Shown here in pieces: positions 47,110 through 58,289 of a stretch of 64,000 nucleotides of DNA; position 1 is the stretch's first letter; each line of letters opens with the position of its first letter. A program made the position numbers and the translations under genes. Where the stretch lies: the NCBI GenBank assembly GCA_029721515.1, contig CM056567.1, positions 23,091,731 to 23,155,730 of the forward strand, given 5' to 3'. The notes below the pieces were generated by a model, which was given only the letters and a program-made list of their open reading frames with translations, was not told where the DNA came from and searched no databases. This DNA comes from Synanceia verrucosa. Its lineage: Eukaryota; Chordata; Actinopteri; Perciformes; Synanceiidae.

Positions 47110-47545
47110 TGTGATGGAAATTTAGCTGATTGTATAAGCTGTTATGTCTGAACTCATGATGATGTCGCTGGAAGTTATCTTGTTTTAGTTTTCACAGAGA
47201 ACAGTGTGTGTCTTTTCCTCGCCATCAGGCTTGATAGACTTGTGGACTCTGTCTACAGTAAAACATACAGCATGTTCGTTTATCACTATGACGGTATTGC
47301 TTGTCAGCAGGAACTCACGTAAGCATGTATGTATCAGTAGTGCATAAATATTGTTTTTCCTTACATTCAGTATGGGCATTCACTCACAAAGCTCTGTGCT
47401 GTGTGTCTGAATTCTCATCTCTGTTCTGCAGACAGATATTAAAAGCAACTCTTTTGGGCAACTGAATCAGTGAAGTTACTCATTCCTTGTGTAATTAAAG
47501 AACCCTGTGGATATTAGACCATCCTGACAGAATATTTCCACAACA
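47110..47545 (+). repeat. Right LTR (436 bp)
   Basis: Starts tgtgatgg right after a polypurine run, ends cacaaca, and carries attaaagaaccc about 45 bp before its end as a probable poly(A) signal. Its terminal 98 bp match 39149-39246. Confidence 0.8.
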
Positions 47546-47548
47546 ATC

Positions 47549-48390
47549 TTCTCTGTTCCTAGGACTGCGCTCTTCTGGACTGAGGCTTCAGATGTTGTTC
47601 CTGGAATGTGTTGGAGCCACTCCGCCAGCTTGGGGGTCACCGCCCTGAGTGCTCCTACCACCACAGGGACCACGTCCACATCCGTTCCAGCTGTTCTTTC
47701 AACCCCTGGTACTTCTCAACCTTTTCGTGCTCCTTCTTCTTGATGTTGGCATCAGCTGGTACCGCCACATCTATCACCACTGCCCTCTGCTGCTCTTTGT
47801 CCACCACCACTGTGTCCGGTTGATTAGCCAGGAGCTGCTTGTCAATCTGGATGCTGAAGTCCCACAGGACCTTGTTCTCAACCACCTTTGGTGGTATGTC
47901 CCATTGAGATTTGGGTACTTCTAGTCCATACTGGGTACAGATGTTCCTGTACACTATCCCAGCCACTTGGTTGTGCCTCTCCATATACGCTCATCCAGCT
48001 AGCAACTTACATCCTGCTACCATGTGTTGGACTGTCTCAGGGGCCTCCTTACACAGCCTGCACCTTGGGTCTGGTCTACTGTTGTAGATCCTGGCCTCTA
48101 TAGCCCTCGTGCTCAGGGCCTGTTCTTGTGCTGCCATGATCAGTGCCTCTGTGCTGTCTCTTCCAGCCATTGGTAGGTCTTCTTGATATCAGCCACTTCC
48201 TCTATCTGACGGTGGTACATGCCATGTAGGGGCTTGTCCCTCCATGTTGTCTGCTCCTCACCCTCCTCACACTCTTCAGGTTTCTGCTGCCTGAGGCTTT
48301 CACTGAGCAGTTCATCCTTTGGGGCCATTTTCCTGATGTATTCTTGGATTTTGGATGTTTCATCCTGGACAGTGGCCATGTATGGTGGTG
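47549..48390 (-). mobile_element. LINE fragment with restriction-like endonuclease domain
   Basis: On the minus strand, broken frames give a CCHC-like cluster (CRLCKEAPETVQHMVAGC in shifted frame at about 48010-48065), then MERHNQVAGIVYRNIC, then NQPDTVVVDKEQQRAVVIDV with a PD...(D)V pattern of PD-(D/E)XK endonucleases, then TPKLAEWLQHIPGTTSE. This order (zinc cluster then endonuclease at the C-terminus) is that of R2/R4/NeSL-type LINEs. The RT domain is absent. It directly abuts the LTR. Confidence 0.72.
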
Positions 48391-50776
48391 TGTATATATA
48401 TATATGTGTATATAATAGCTGAGTTATAACACATAAAAATGTGTTTGTGAAGCTGCTCAGCTCTGTTCACCTCCTCTAGAAGAGGTAAACTTTATTCATG
48501 CTCCAGGGGAAAGTCAAAGTATTTTATATTCTTTTATTCTGCCATACACAGGCACCAGCTGATTCATTGTCTCACTCAAATTTCTATATGTAACAAAAAG
48601 AAAATCTTTTCTTTAACACTATTATATGGTATGTAATGTACAACACACACTTGTAGGCCAGTTTAATCAGTTTAAAACTTTAATTCACATTAAATCTGCT
48701 CTCATTATGCGTAATAGTATATACAGAAAGGTGCATTACCAGTACAAGAACAATATACATATGGACAATGCCAGCGTGTAAAGATGGAACAGGAAGTGAA
48801 TCGAGTAGCACACTGGTGTCACATATCAACCAAGTGATCTGCAACCAGGTGAATCTGAGGCTGCTGTGGTCAACACTTTATTGTAAATTAAACTGATAAC
48901 TCAACAAACATGCTGTATTTCATGTGGGTCCACTGTCACAGAAGAAACAATCTGTTGTTTTTTTTCTTGAGGTCGGTCTTTCTACGTCAAATTTAGGTGA
49001 ACTTGGAAGAACAGAAAAACCCAGTCATCTTCAACAGTGACATCATTTTTAATTTAGTCTCTCATCCAGCTGACTTCATTCTGATATATTCTCACTGATC
49101 TTTCGTACAGGTACTTTATTCTTTATTGTGGAGGTTAAAATTGTGTCGACCCTTAAAAGCTTTAAGTCTAACCCTGGTGACCCTGTCAACAGCTGCTTTT
49201 AAAGCCTTGAGGGGAAAGCTCAGTGCTTCAGATCCACCAGCTGGACGCTGCTCACGCCTCCAGTTTTTCATCTCATCTTCAACCTGACTTTATCTTTTGT
49301 CTTCAATCATGGTAAGTATTGAAACGATTTGAACTTTCTTGTATTGTATGTTTCTGATTCATTTATATTTGTACTTTAACATGGTTTTGAGAGGATTCAG
49401 ACAAGTGTTAAAACAGGTTTGAAGAACTGGGATATCCAATGAACTCTAACAGACTGAACATGAGCTGTCCTGCTCTGTTCTCACTCCCTTCAACAGAAAA
49501 TAAACATTTGTTTGTTGCTTGTTTTAATCCTCACATACTGGTTTCATGTGTGTGTTGTCAGGCCAAATCTTCACTTTCGAGCTGAAGCCCATTTTCCCAT
49601 AGCACTCATAGCAAACTGTTTTCAATAGGCAGCCTTTGGTTTCCACTCATTTCACTGCAGAATGAAAATCAAACCTTTAGAGACATGGCGCTATCACCAT
49701 TCATAAACGGGACTTTTAATTGGGTTAGCTTTTAGCTGCTGAAATGTTGTCTCCTAACACAAGAACTAGTGTTAGTCATGTTTCAGTAGCTTTATGACAG
49801 GTCACATTACTGCTGCTGGTACCTCAACGTCATCCTGCTTGTAATCCTGTATTTAATGGATTAATGTGGTGAAAGTGCAGTTAAAACACAATTGATTGTT
49901 AATTAATAGTTTACATGCCAATCAGTTATTAAATTCAAGATATATATCCTCTCACGTTACCATGGATTCAGACACTTTTTGATTCGCAGATTTTATTTTT
50001 TAATACTTTGTCATTTACAGTATCATAACATATTGAACAGTAACGCCTGTATCATGATACGCATCATATCGCCTGTCTGAGTCATTTTAACGCTCACTGG
50101 TTCTAATCTCTGATGCTTTTCTGCCACATAAACTGACAGAAAGTCACCCTGGCTGCTGAACAGTGTCATGGACACCATGGCATGGCATTTATTGGGATAT
50201 ATAACATTCAGAAAAACCCTGTGTAAAAAAAAATAAAAACAAACATGATGTTCACTGGGATGGATCACAAACCTCAGAGTTTATTGTCACAGCATAGTGG
50301 AATAAATAAAAACCAATGGCTGCCTGGAAAATAGGAAAAAGTTCAGATTCTACCATTCATGCTTTGGAGAATGTTCAGCAGTGATGAATACTGTGTGATG
50401 TCTAATAAAGGGCTACAACATGCAAAATAAAAACCCTGCAATGGACTATTAAATTCTAGTGTCATCAAGGTATTACGAGATTTAAGACGTGAACTTGTTG
50501 TCATCATTCCATGTGATGCATGTCAGCTGGTATGACACTGAGCATGCTTTTAGCTGTTGAGAGGAGCGCAGAATGTTCATTTAGGCTAATTCCTTCAGAG
50601 TAAGAGCGCAGCAGTACACAGGCTGGAACCTGCTAACCTGCTCCAGCAGCTGTGTGCAGCATCAGGCCTACCTGGACCTCAGTTACAGAACTAAACTTAC
50701 AAATTAAAAAAAGAGTGCAGTTTTGTAATGTGTCATCGTCGTCGTGGTGAGAAACCACCATCAGCCTGCAGGGCTA
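48391..50776. other. Intergenic, with a weak first-exon candidate
   Basis: A (TA)n tract is at 48395-48415. At 49190-49312 a cttttaaagcc TATA-like box, a UTR-like stretch and ATG/GTAAGT look like a plus-strand first exon. The next acceptor (ttgtcag/gccaaa at about 49561) gives a stop after eight codons, so I do not call a gene. Confidence 0.35.
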
Positions 50777-53700
50777 TTAGTGGCTGTGTGAGCCTCCAGA
50801 GTTTGGGGGCTCTGTGGTCCCCCCACCCCCCCTCTGTCCATGGCCTCTCCTGCCGTGGCCCAGGATACAGTGAGCGCTGCCACACCCTTCGTCGTCATCA
50901 TCTCCCTCGCTTTCAGAGGACGACTCTCCAAACTGTCGGGGCTTCTCATAAATACAGCAGCCTGGAACATAATGAGCAGGGTTAGGACGGATCCAGATGA
51001 TGCCTTCACTGACTCACTGAAAGCTCCTGGTTCTTAGTCTGAATATAAAAAATACAACGTCACTCCTTGTTCAAACATTCAGACACAGCAGCTAAAGGGG
51101 CCATGTGGTAAAACTAGATGCTTTACCAGTGTATGAAGCAGATTAAAGCCATACAAAAAATCAATTCTTTTTTTTTTTTGAAGATGGCGCCGTGAGAGTG
51201 GCAGCCAGTCACAGCAGCTCTTGTCTCCGTTCTGTGTTTCTTTATTTATTACCTTTATTTTTCCGTCTTTCTTAATTTTTCTTTCAAGTACGAGTGCCAC
51301 ATTTGCACAACACAAAAATGGACGTGCAAATGGTGATTTTATTCGTCTGTTTTTTTCTTTTTTTCGGAGTTTTTAAGTCCACATCTGGCAACCCGTTCAG
51401 CCACGGCTCCATTGTTTACAGCCGTGAACAGCTGTTAGCGCTGAGCCAGGCCAGACCACCGTCATGGCAGAGACCGGACATCCCCGAGGACCTCCGCAGG
51501 AGGAAGAGGGGATGCAGGGCAGGAGTGAAGCGTCGGGAGAAGAGGAGACGCTACAAGCCGTCCATCCCGTCTGTCATCATGGGAAACGTGAGGTCTCTGC
51601 CGAATAAGATGGAGGAGCTGGCAGCGCTGACCCGGCTGCAGTGGGAGTATCGGGAGAGCAGCCTGCTGATGTTCACTGAGTCATGGCTGAATGAACTCAC
51701 TCCGGACTCGCTCGTAACTCTGGACGGATTTCACCTCGTCAGAGCGGACCGGAGTGCGAGGGAGAGTGGTAAGAAGAAGGGAGGAGGGATTGCGATCTAC
51801 GTTAATGAGAGGTGGTGTAACGCTGGACATGTGAGCGTTAAACAACAGCGCTGCACTAAGGATGTTGAACTGCTGGCTGTTAGTCTGCGGCCATATTATC
51901 TGCCGAGGGAGTTTTCACACGTGATCGCGATCACCGTTTACATCCCCCCCTCGGCTGATGCTGCTGCAGCCTGTGAGCTCATCCACAGTGAAGTGTCCCA
52001 GCTTCAAACAGCTCACCCTCAGTCTCTGATCATCATCTCAGGAGACTTTAACCACACATCGCTCTCCACCACTCTCCCCACATTCTGCCAGTATGTGGAC
52101 TGCCCTACTAGAGAAAATAAAACTCTGGACTTACTGTATGCAAACACCAAGGACACATACAGCTCATCACCCCTCCCCCCGCTGGGTCGCTCAGATCACA
52201 ACCTGGTGAGACTGCAGCCCATTTACATACCTATGGTGAAGACGCAACCCCCCACCATAAGGTGTGTAAAGCTGTGGTCAGAGGAAGCCACTGAGGCCCT
52301 GCAGGACTGCTTCAGGACCACACACTGGGATGTGCTGTGTGACCCCACGGTGAGGACATCGACACCATGACCCACTGTGTAACGGACTATATAAACTTCT
52401 GTGTGGAGAACACTGTACCCACCAGGAAAGTACGGTGCTTCTCCAACAGTAAACCCTGGGTGACCCCTGAGCTGAAGGCCCTGCTGAAGGAGAAGAGGAG
52501 GGCCTTTGGATCTGGGGACAAAGAGGAGCTGAGGAGGGTGCAGAGAGAGCTGAAGAAGAAGATCAAGGAGGGCAAGGCCAGCTACAGGACCAGGATGGAA
52601 AGTAACTTGCAACAGAACAACGCAAGGGAGGTCTGGAGAGGCCTAAAAACCATCTCTGGTCACAGCAGAGGCCATGAGAGGGGAGCTGAAGGAGACCAAG
52701 AGTGGGCCAACCAACTAAATCTGTTTTTCAACAGGTTTGACTGTGCCCCCACTCCGCGCCCCACTCATCAAAGCACCAGCCAGCCAGCTCTTTCTTCACA
52801 ACACCTCAGCCCTCTGCCACCCCCACCATCACCACCACCCCTCCCCACCTCATCCTCATCCAGCACCAACACCCCACCACCACCACCATCCATCCTCACC
52901 TCATCCTCCTCCACCACCACCACCACCAAAACCATCTCCATCACAGCTGACCAGGTGAGAAGTGAACTGAAGAGGATGAAGGCAAGGAAGGCCACAGGCC
53001 CCGACGGCATCAGCTCCAGACTCCTTAAGGACTGTGCAGACCAGCTCTGTCAGGTGCTGCTGCACATTTTCAACCTGAGCCTGAGTCTGGAGAGAGTCCC
53101 ACAGCTGTGGAAGACTTCCTGTGTGGTTCCTGTCCCAAAGACGACGCACCCCAGGGAGCCCAACCACTTCAGGCCTGTGGTCCTCACTTCTCATCTGATG
53201 AAGACCCTGGAGAGGATCGTGTTGAGAAACCTCCGCCCCATGGTGAGCTCACATCTGGACCCGCTGCAGTTTGCCTACCAACCAAACATCAGAGTGGATG
53301 ATGCAGTAATCTACCTGCTGCACAGATCACTGACTCACCTGGAGAACACTGGCAGCACTGTGAGGATCATGTTCTTTGATTTCTCCAGTGCTTTCAACAC
53401 GATCCAGCCTTCTCTGCTCAGGGGGAAGCTTGAAAGTGTGGGAGTAGACTGTCACCTGGCTGCATGGACCATAGACTACCTCACCAACAGACCACAGTAC
53501 GTGAGGCTTCAGAACTGTGTGTCGGACATGGTAGTCTGCAGCACGGGGGCCCCACAGGGGACAGTGCTCTCCCCCTTTCTCTTCACCCTGTACACATCGG
53601 ACTTCAGATACAACTCTGGGAGCTGTCACCTCCAGAAGTTCTCCGACGACACAGCTATTGTTGGATGTGTGTCTGAGGGGGACGATCGGGAGTACAGGAC

Positions 53701-56700
53701 CGTCATCACTGACTTTGTCGACTGGTGTGAGCATAACCACCTTCAGCTCAACGCCAATAAGACCAAGGAGATGGTCATTGACTTCCGCAGGAGGAAGACA
53801 CCCCAGACAGCACCAGTGAACATCCAGGGCCTGGACATAGAAATGGTGGAGAGCTATAGGTACCTGGGTGTTCACCTCAACAATAAACTGGACTGGACTC
53901 ACAACACAGATGTCCTGTACAAGAAGGGCCAAAGTCGTCTCCACCTGCTGAGGAGACTGAGGTCCTTTGGAGTTTGCAGGACTCTGCTCAGGACCTTTTA
54001 TGACACTGTGGTAGCGTCTGCAGTCTTTTATGCAGTGGTCTGCTGGGGAGCAGGGAGCACAGAGAGAAACAGGAAGAGACTGAACAGGCTGGTCAGGAGG
54101 GCCAGCTCTGTCCTGGACTGCTCCCTGGACTCCATAGAGGAGGTGGGTGAGAGGAGGATGTTAGCTAAGCTCACCTCCATCATGGACAACCCCTCTCACC
54201 CTCTACATGGGACTGTGGAGGCTTTAAGCAGCTCCTTCAGCTGCAGACTGAGACTTCCACCCTGCAAGAAGGAGCGCTACCGCAGGTCATTCATACCATC
54301 AGCAATAAAACTTTACAACATCAGCATCACTGGCTGATGTAAACACAATCTGGACTCATCTCCATCTCCATCACTGTCATTGTTATTGTCATTGTCATCA
54401 CACTACCACTTTGCACAAAAAAATAGAAAATTGCACTGCCACAATAATAATTGTGTTTTAAACAGTTTCATCTGTACAAGTATATATATCGATATATTTT
54501 TCCATTGTATTTTAGTTCATTGTAAATATGTAAATATTTTTATTCTATTCTACTCTATTTTATTATTATTACTATTGTGTCTGTGTTTTTGTCTTTGTTG
54601 CTGTGGCAGGTAAATTTCCCCCCAAGGGGGATGAATAAAAAAACTATTCTATTCTATTCTATTCTATTCTAATTCATTGAGGAGAGAATTTCTAGATTAT
54701 GACAACTAGGGGTATCACTTTCGAAATTAATACCAATCCAGCCTTGAGTAGTGGCCGACACCGATATCAATCTGATACTATATCAGCACGAATCACACAT
54801 ACTTTTATTACTTATAGTTTAGAATATTGGAAAAGGCTTGATTAAGTGATACTACTCAAAGTGGACAATGAGTACTCAAAGAGAGAACAATAGTCAGCAA
54901 CAGCAGTAGGTCTGACCCAAAACTTACCCATTTATTATTAACCAATGGGTTACAGCAATTTTAACCTTAAGGCCAATTTATAGTACTCTGTAAAGTGCCG
55001 TACGTAGCGACAGAGAGCCCTCTGCGTCGCCGGAGAGCCTGATGGAGAGCCTCTCCGTCCTCTCCGGGCGCAGGAATTTTTTTTTAACTGTCCGTCAATC
55101 CGTCAAGGGAAGACGGAGACGACAAGGGCTGTGATTGGTCCTCTAGTTACACCCCTGCTGTGAAATGCAGTCCCTCTCCCTACACAGAAACAGAGAGACA
55201 GGTCGCCTCTGCAGCAGCGCAGACAGGACAGGAACTAAAGTATCGATTATCCTTGTGAAAGGAAAGTCAAACACATTCAACCTGCTCAAAAAATCTATTT
55301 AATTCATTTAGTAATTATGGCTGGGGTATATTTGAGGAATGCCATGATATTGCAGCCCAAACCATCACCGATCCATTCACTCTAGGCATGCAACAGTCTG
55401 GGTGGTACGCTTCTCTGGGGCTTCTCCACACCAGAACTCTCCCAAATATGGGAAAGAAAGTAAAGGTGGACTCATCAGAAAAACAATACATGTTTCACAT
55501 TGTCCACAGCCCATCAGGCACCATTGAAACTGACATTTGACATTGGCACAAGTAACCAAAGGTTTGGCTATAGCAGCCCGGCCATGGATATTGTGGAGCT
55601 CCTGACGGACAGTTTTGGTGGAAACAGGAGAGTTGAGGTGCACATTTAATTCTGCAGTGAGTTGGGCAGCTGTGGTTTATGTTGCTTGGATACAATCCTG
55701 GTTAGCACCTGGACATCCCTTTCAGACAGCTTCATCTTGTGTCCACAGTTCCTCCTGTTGGATGTGGTTCGTCCTTCTTGGTGGTATGCTGACATTACCA
55801 TGGATGCTGTGGCTTTTGATACATCACAAAGACTTGCTGTCTTGGTCACAGATGTGCCAGCAAGATATGCACCAACAATTTCCTCACAGCAAGAAGGTAC
55901 CGGGTTCGAATCCCGGGCTGTATAGAATACATTATTCTATGATGGAGCTCGGTTAGCTGCAGCGCTAGAGGAGCTCCAGAGGACTGCTTTGTAAACATGG
56001 GCCCATACAAATTATGCTTGGCTACACAGCTGAAGATGAAACAGTTTGTGCAGATCCATGCTTCATCTTCAGCTGGTTAGTGAAGCTTTGTGAGATGATG
56101 AGCGCACACATGCTAAACTTTGGGAAGCTCTCTCGCTACATTTCCAGCTAAAATAAATCAATCCACTGGGTCTTCAGAGGACGAACAGAGTAAAAATGTC
56201 CTCCTGTACTCGTTGAAGCAGCCAACACACAGAGCAGCTGCCGTGCTTTACTCCTAACTTTGTCAGGTTTGTTTGTGAAAGTTAGAGAGGAGAAACAATG
56301 GCGGCCGCTCGGTAACTTTAGAGGAGGGTTGTCTATCCAGGGGGAGGCTGGCTCAAAGGCAGTGTCCTCTAGTGGAGGGAGGGGCATCCCTCCTCTTGAC
56401 ATCATAAGCAGAAAAATGTTGAACTCGTCTGTTTTAGCACACACTGTCAAAGAAGAGGATCAAGCAGGGGAAGGAGGTGACAGACTTTTTTCACTCCTGG
56501 GGCCTCATTCACAGACTATGGGGACACATACTACTGATATACTACCTTTATAAAGTGAATTTTGCATAATAGGTGAACTTTAAAGTTACCAACTGTAGCT
56601 TTAACCCTATTTTTGTTACTCACTTTCTCTCGCTCTCTCTGTCTCAGCCACTGTCATATTGAGAGAACTTTGGATGTAGACCAACCTTTAGCCTCCAAAC

Positions 56701-57406
56701 CTCTAAAACTGTAGGAGGGTGACATGTAGGATTACTGCTGTCAACTTTGATCTCACACAACATATAAGATGTAAACATTACTGTTAAATGGAACAATCTC
56801 GGCTTTGCTAAAACAAAAGTAACCGTTGTATCATTAAGTTATTATTAGTGACATGTCAGTGTGCTGACAAGGAACATGAACTCACATTTTGAAGACCTTC
56901 TTCCTAGGTGCTCGTTGTCCACAGTGTCACTGGACCACTCTACCTTCTTCTCAGTCTTCCTCTTCCTCAGCTTGATTGTCAGGCTTCGTCCCTCCTGTAA
57001 TACGTGAGTTTCCGTTGTCAGATAATACTGGCCAGCAGCTATGTCAGGTACTACACATCATGTCAAGGCTTGCAGCTCATGAACGTGGCTCCTACTGAGC
57101 TAATGTAAGGACCAAAGGCATAACTGGAATGGTAAAACATGGAATTACGCGACTAGTTTGGTGGCATCATGTATCATATTGTTTAGCTTCAGTGATGGAA
57201 ACTGCTTTCATTTTATTTCAGGCTGATGACATAAACGCTGTGTACAAGCAGCGAGGCCTCGTTAATGGCAATCAGCTGTTCCTAAGTTACAGTTTCCAGT
57301 GTCGGTGAAACAACCCAAACCTGTTCACCTGCTGGGGCGGCGGCGGTGTGCTGGTCTGAACAGTCTCCGTTATCGTCTCACTTGATGTCCCGGGAACCTC
57401 CGCCAT
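50777..57406 (-). CDS. ppp1r11: PPP1R11 (protein phosphatase 1 inhibitor-3), three exons
   Basis: Coding exons on the minus strand: 57406-57329, 56994-56886 and 50961-50777. Phases agree and give 123 residues; human PPP1R11 has 126. Exon 1 reads MAEVPGTSSETITETVQT. Exon 2 reads SLTIKLRKRKTEKKVEWSSD, where KVEW is the PP1-docking RVxF-type motif, then TVDNEHLGRRSSK. Exon 3 starts CCCIYEKPRQFGESSSESEG, followed by an acidic stretch and a cysteine-histidine region (GCGSAHCILGHG). The family inhibits PP1 and has reported ubiquitin-ligase activity through this Cys-rich part. Intron 2 is about 5.9 kb and holds a near-complete L2 LINE. It is head to head with VARS2. Confidence 0.95.
51294..52370 (+). 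pseudogene. L2 LINE endonuclease part (frame-shifted from RT)
   Basis: Apurinic endonuclease motifs appear in order: GNVRSLPNKMEEL, FTESWLNE, GGGIAIYVNERW, IISGDFNH and LGRSDHNLV near the end. The frame closes just after TTHWDVLCDPTVRT, where relatives continue directly into the RT linker. The open 5' extension before the endonuclease may be the native ORF start. Confidence 0.88.
52367..54337 (+). pseudogene. L2 LINE reverse transcriptase part (656 aa frame)
   Basis: It overlaps the endonuclease frame by four bases but lies in another frame. RT motifs are complete: KATGPDGISSRLLK, VRIMFFDFSSAFNTIQPSLL (motif A with Asp), GAPQGTVLSPFLFTLYTSDF and KFSDDTAIVGCV (the catalytic box, as FSDD). A proline/serine/threonine-rich linker lies near residues 140-190. 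The C-terminal SFIPSAIKLYN is typical of L2. The join to the endonuclease is in a run of four C near 52343. Confidence 0.9.
54681..55365. repeat. Intronic repeat remnants
   Basis: 54700-54830 looks like a hAT-type interior (gaccgatatcaatctgata-like). 54960-55260 contains a tctccgtcc/ggagagcc-rich stretch of another dispersed element. Ends were not resolved. Confidence 0.35.
55370..55850 (-). mobile_element. Tc1-family transposase fragment (third family)
   Basis: Minus-strand frames read TKTASLCDVSKATASMVMSA (N-terminal helix-turn-helix), then STKTVRQELHNIHGRAAIAK. The catalytic region is incomplete and shifted. Terminal repeats were not found. It lies in PPP1R11 intron 2. Confidence 0.78.
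55880..55922 (+). mobile_element. SINE head fragment
   Basis: The sequence cctcacagcaagaaggtacc then gggttcgaatcccgg is the tRNA-like head (with B box) of the SINE family found at 33513-33821. Confidence 0.65.
55923..56885. other. PPP1R11 intron 2, nothing recognised
   Basis: No element ends or exons identified. Confidence 0.35.
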
Positions 57407-58289
57407 CCCTGGAGCTGCTTTGCTAACGCTGCCGCTAGCTAGCTAGCTTTACGATATGAGGAAGCGGAGTCAACCGTCTGTGACAGACAGTGTCTGTAAT
57501 ACAACGTGATGGCACACCGTGGCTCGTTATTTGGTACTGAAACTGAAGGCTGTGGGCTTGACTGAGATGATGAGGTGTTGGACACTGGTAGTGTGGTGAG
57601 CTGTGGCTGTTAGCTAAAGTCAAGCTGCGAAATGAACTGGTCACACTCAAACGGAAGTTGAGTGTTTTCAAGTGTAAGCGATTCTCAGCGCCGTTTTGTT
57701 GCTAATAGTGTCACAGAAACAAAACACAATCATCCTTAATCGCTACATTATTGTATAATATTATATATGAAAAACAATCATTGATGTTGCATTCTGGGGA
57801 ACATTATTTCCGTATGTCGTTTTATTTTTAAACGTAGACAGGAAGCTTCGTTTGTGTTTCGTTTTAGTGTTGAGTGGGGAAGATATTTCCAGACGGACAA
57901 GTTATTTCCTGTTGTCCGTTAAGTTTGAATAGTCCGTCGACAAACACCATCCACAAGCCGGGAAAAAAGACAAACTATATATTATTGCAGAGTAATATGA
58001 AATTGTAATTATAACAAAATGATTCAGTGTTTATATATAATGGCAGTAATATAGGAAAATATAGAAAGGCACTTTCTGGGGCCAACAATGGTGAAGTGGC
58101 TAAAAGGTCGCGGCTGACATTTCTGAACACTGACTCTAGTGAGAGCACAGTAAGTAAACTGAGCCAGTTGAAATATGAACTGTCAAAGCAGATAAACCTG
58201 TTTCACGTTTAGCTAGTTTATTAGCTAGCTTATTGACATGCTAGTTCCTGACTGGACGGTGGTTCTGTGTGTTTCTCAGTGTTGTGAGG
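57407..58289. promoter_or_regulatory. Shared PPP1R11/VARS2 promoter region
   Basis: The two start codons lie 883 bp apart in divergent orientation. A possible VARS2 5' UTR exon ends at 58148 (agcaca/gtaagt), and an acceptor (tttctcag) lies at 58279 just before its ATG. An ETS-like acggaagt is at about 57652. No TATA box was recognised. Confidence 0.6.

Larger units (their letters stand above)
39149..47545 (+). mobile_element. Degraded LTR retroelement, retrovirus-like, with a minisatellite in its leader
   Basis: A 98-bp stretch at 39149-39246 repeats the end of a 436-bp LTR at 47110-47545 (both contain ttttgggcaactgaatcag and end atttccacaaca). The left LTR lacks its first three quarters. 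A primer-binding-like tggtgtcag and a GC-rich leader follow the left LTR. A purine run (acaaaaggaggga) precedes the right LTR, which starts TG and ends CA. No gag, pol or env frame was recognised between, so it is either heavily decayed or a non-autonomous derivative. Confidence 0.72.
51180..54680 (+). mobile_element. Near-full-length L2-type LINE
   Basis: It begins gaagatggcgccgtgag after a T run, encodes endonuclease and reverse transcriptase, and ends aaatttccccccaagggggat, aataaa and (ctatt)n. At about 3.5 kb it is the most complete LINE here. It lies in PPP1R11 intron 2, antisense to the gene. One frameshift separates its two frames. Confidence 0.92.

Noticed and set aside
52768..53194. 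Minus-strand glycine/valine-rich frames
   Set aside because: Shadow of the low-complexity linker of the L2 reverse transcriptase.
51294..54337. Two adjacent host genes in PPP1R11 intron 2
   Set aside because: They are the endonuclease and RT parts of one L2 LINE.
55880..55922. A tRNA gene, from the B-box-like ggttcgaatcccgg
   Set aside because: No acceptor stem or anticodon arm fits; it matches the head of the local SINE.
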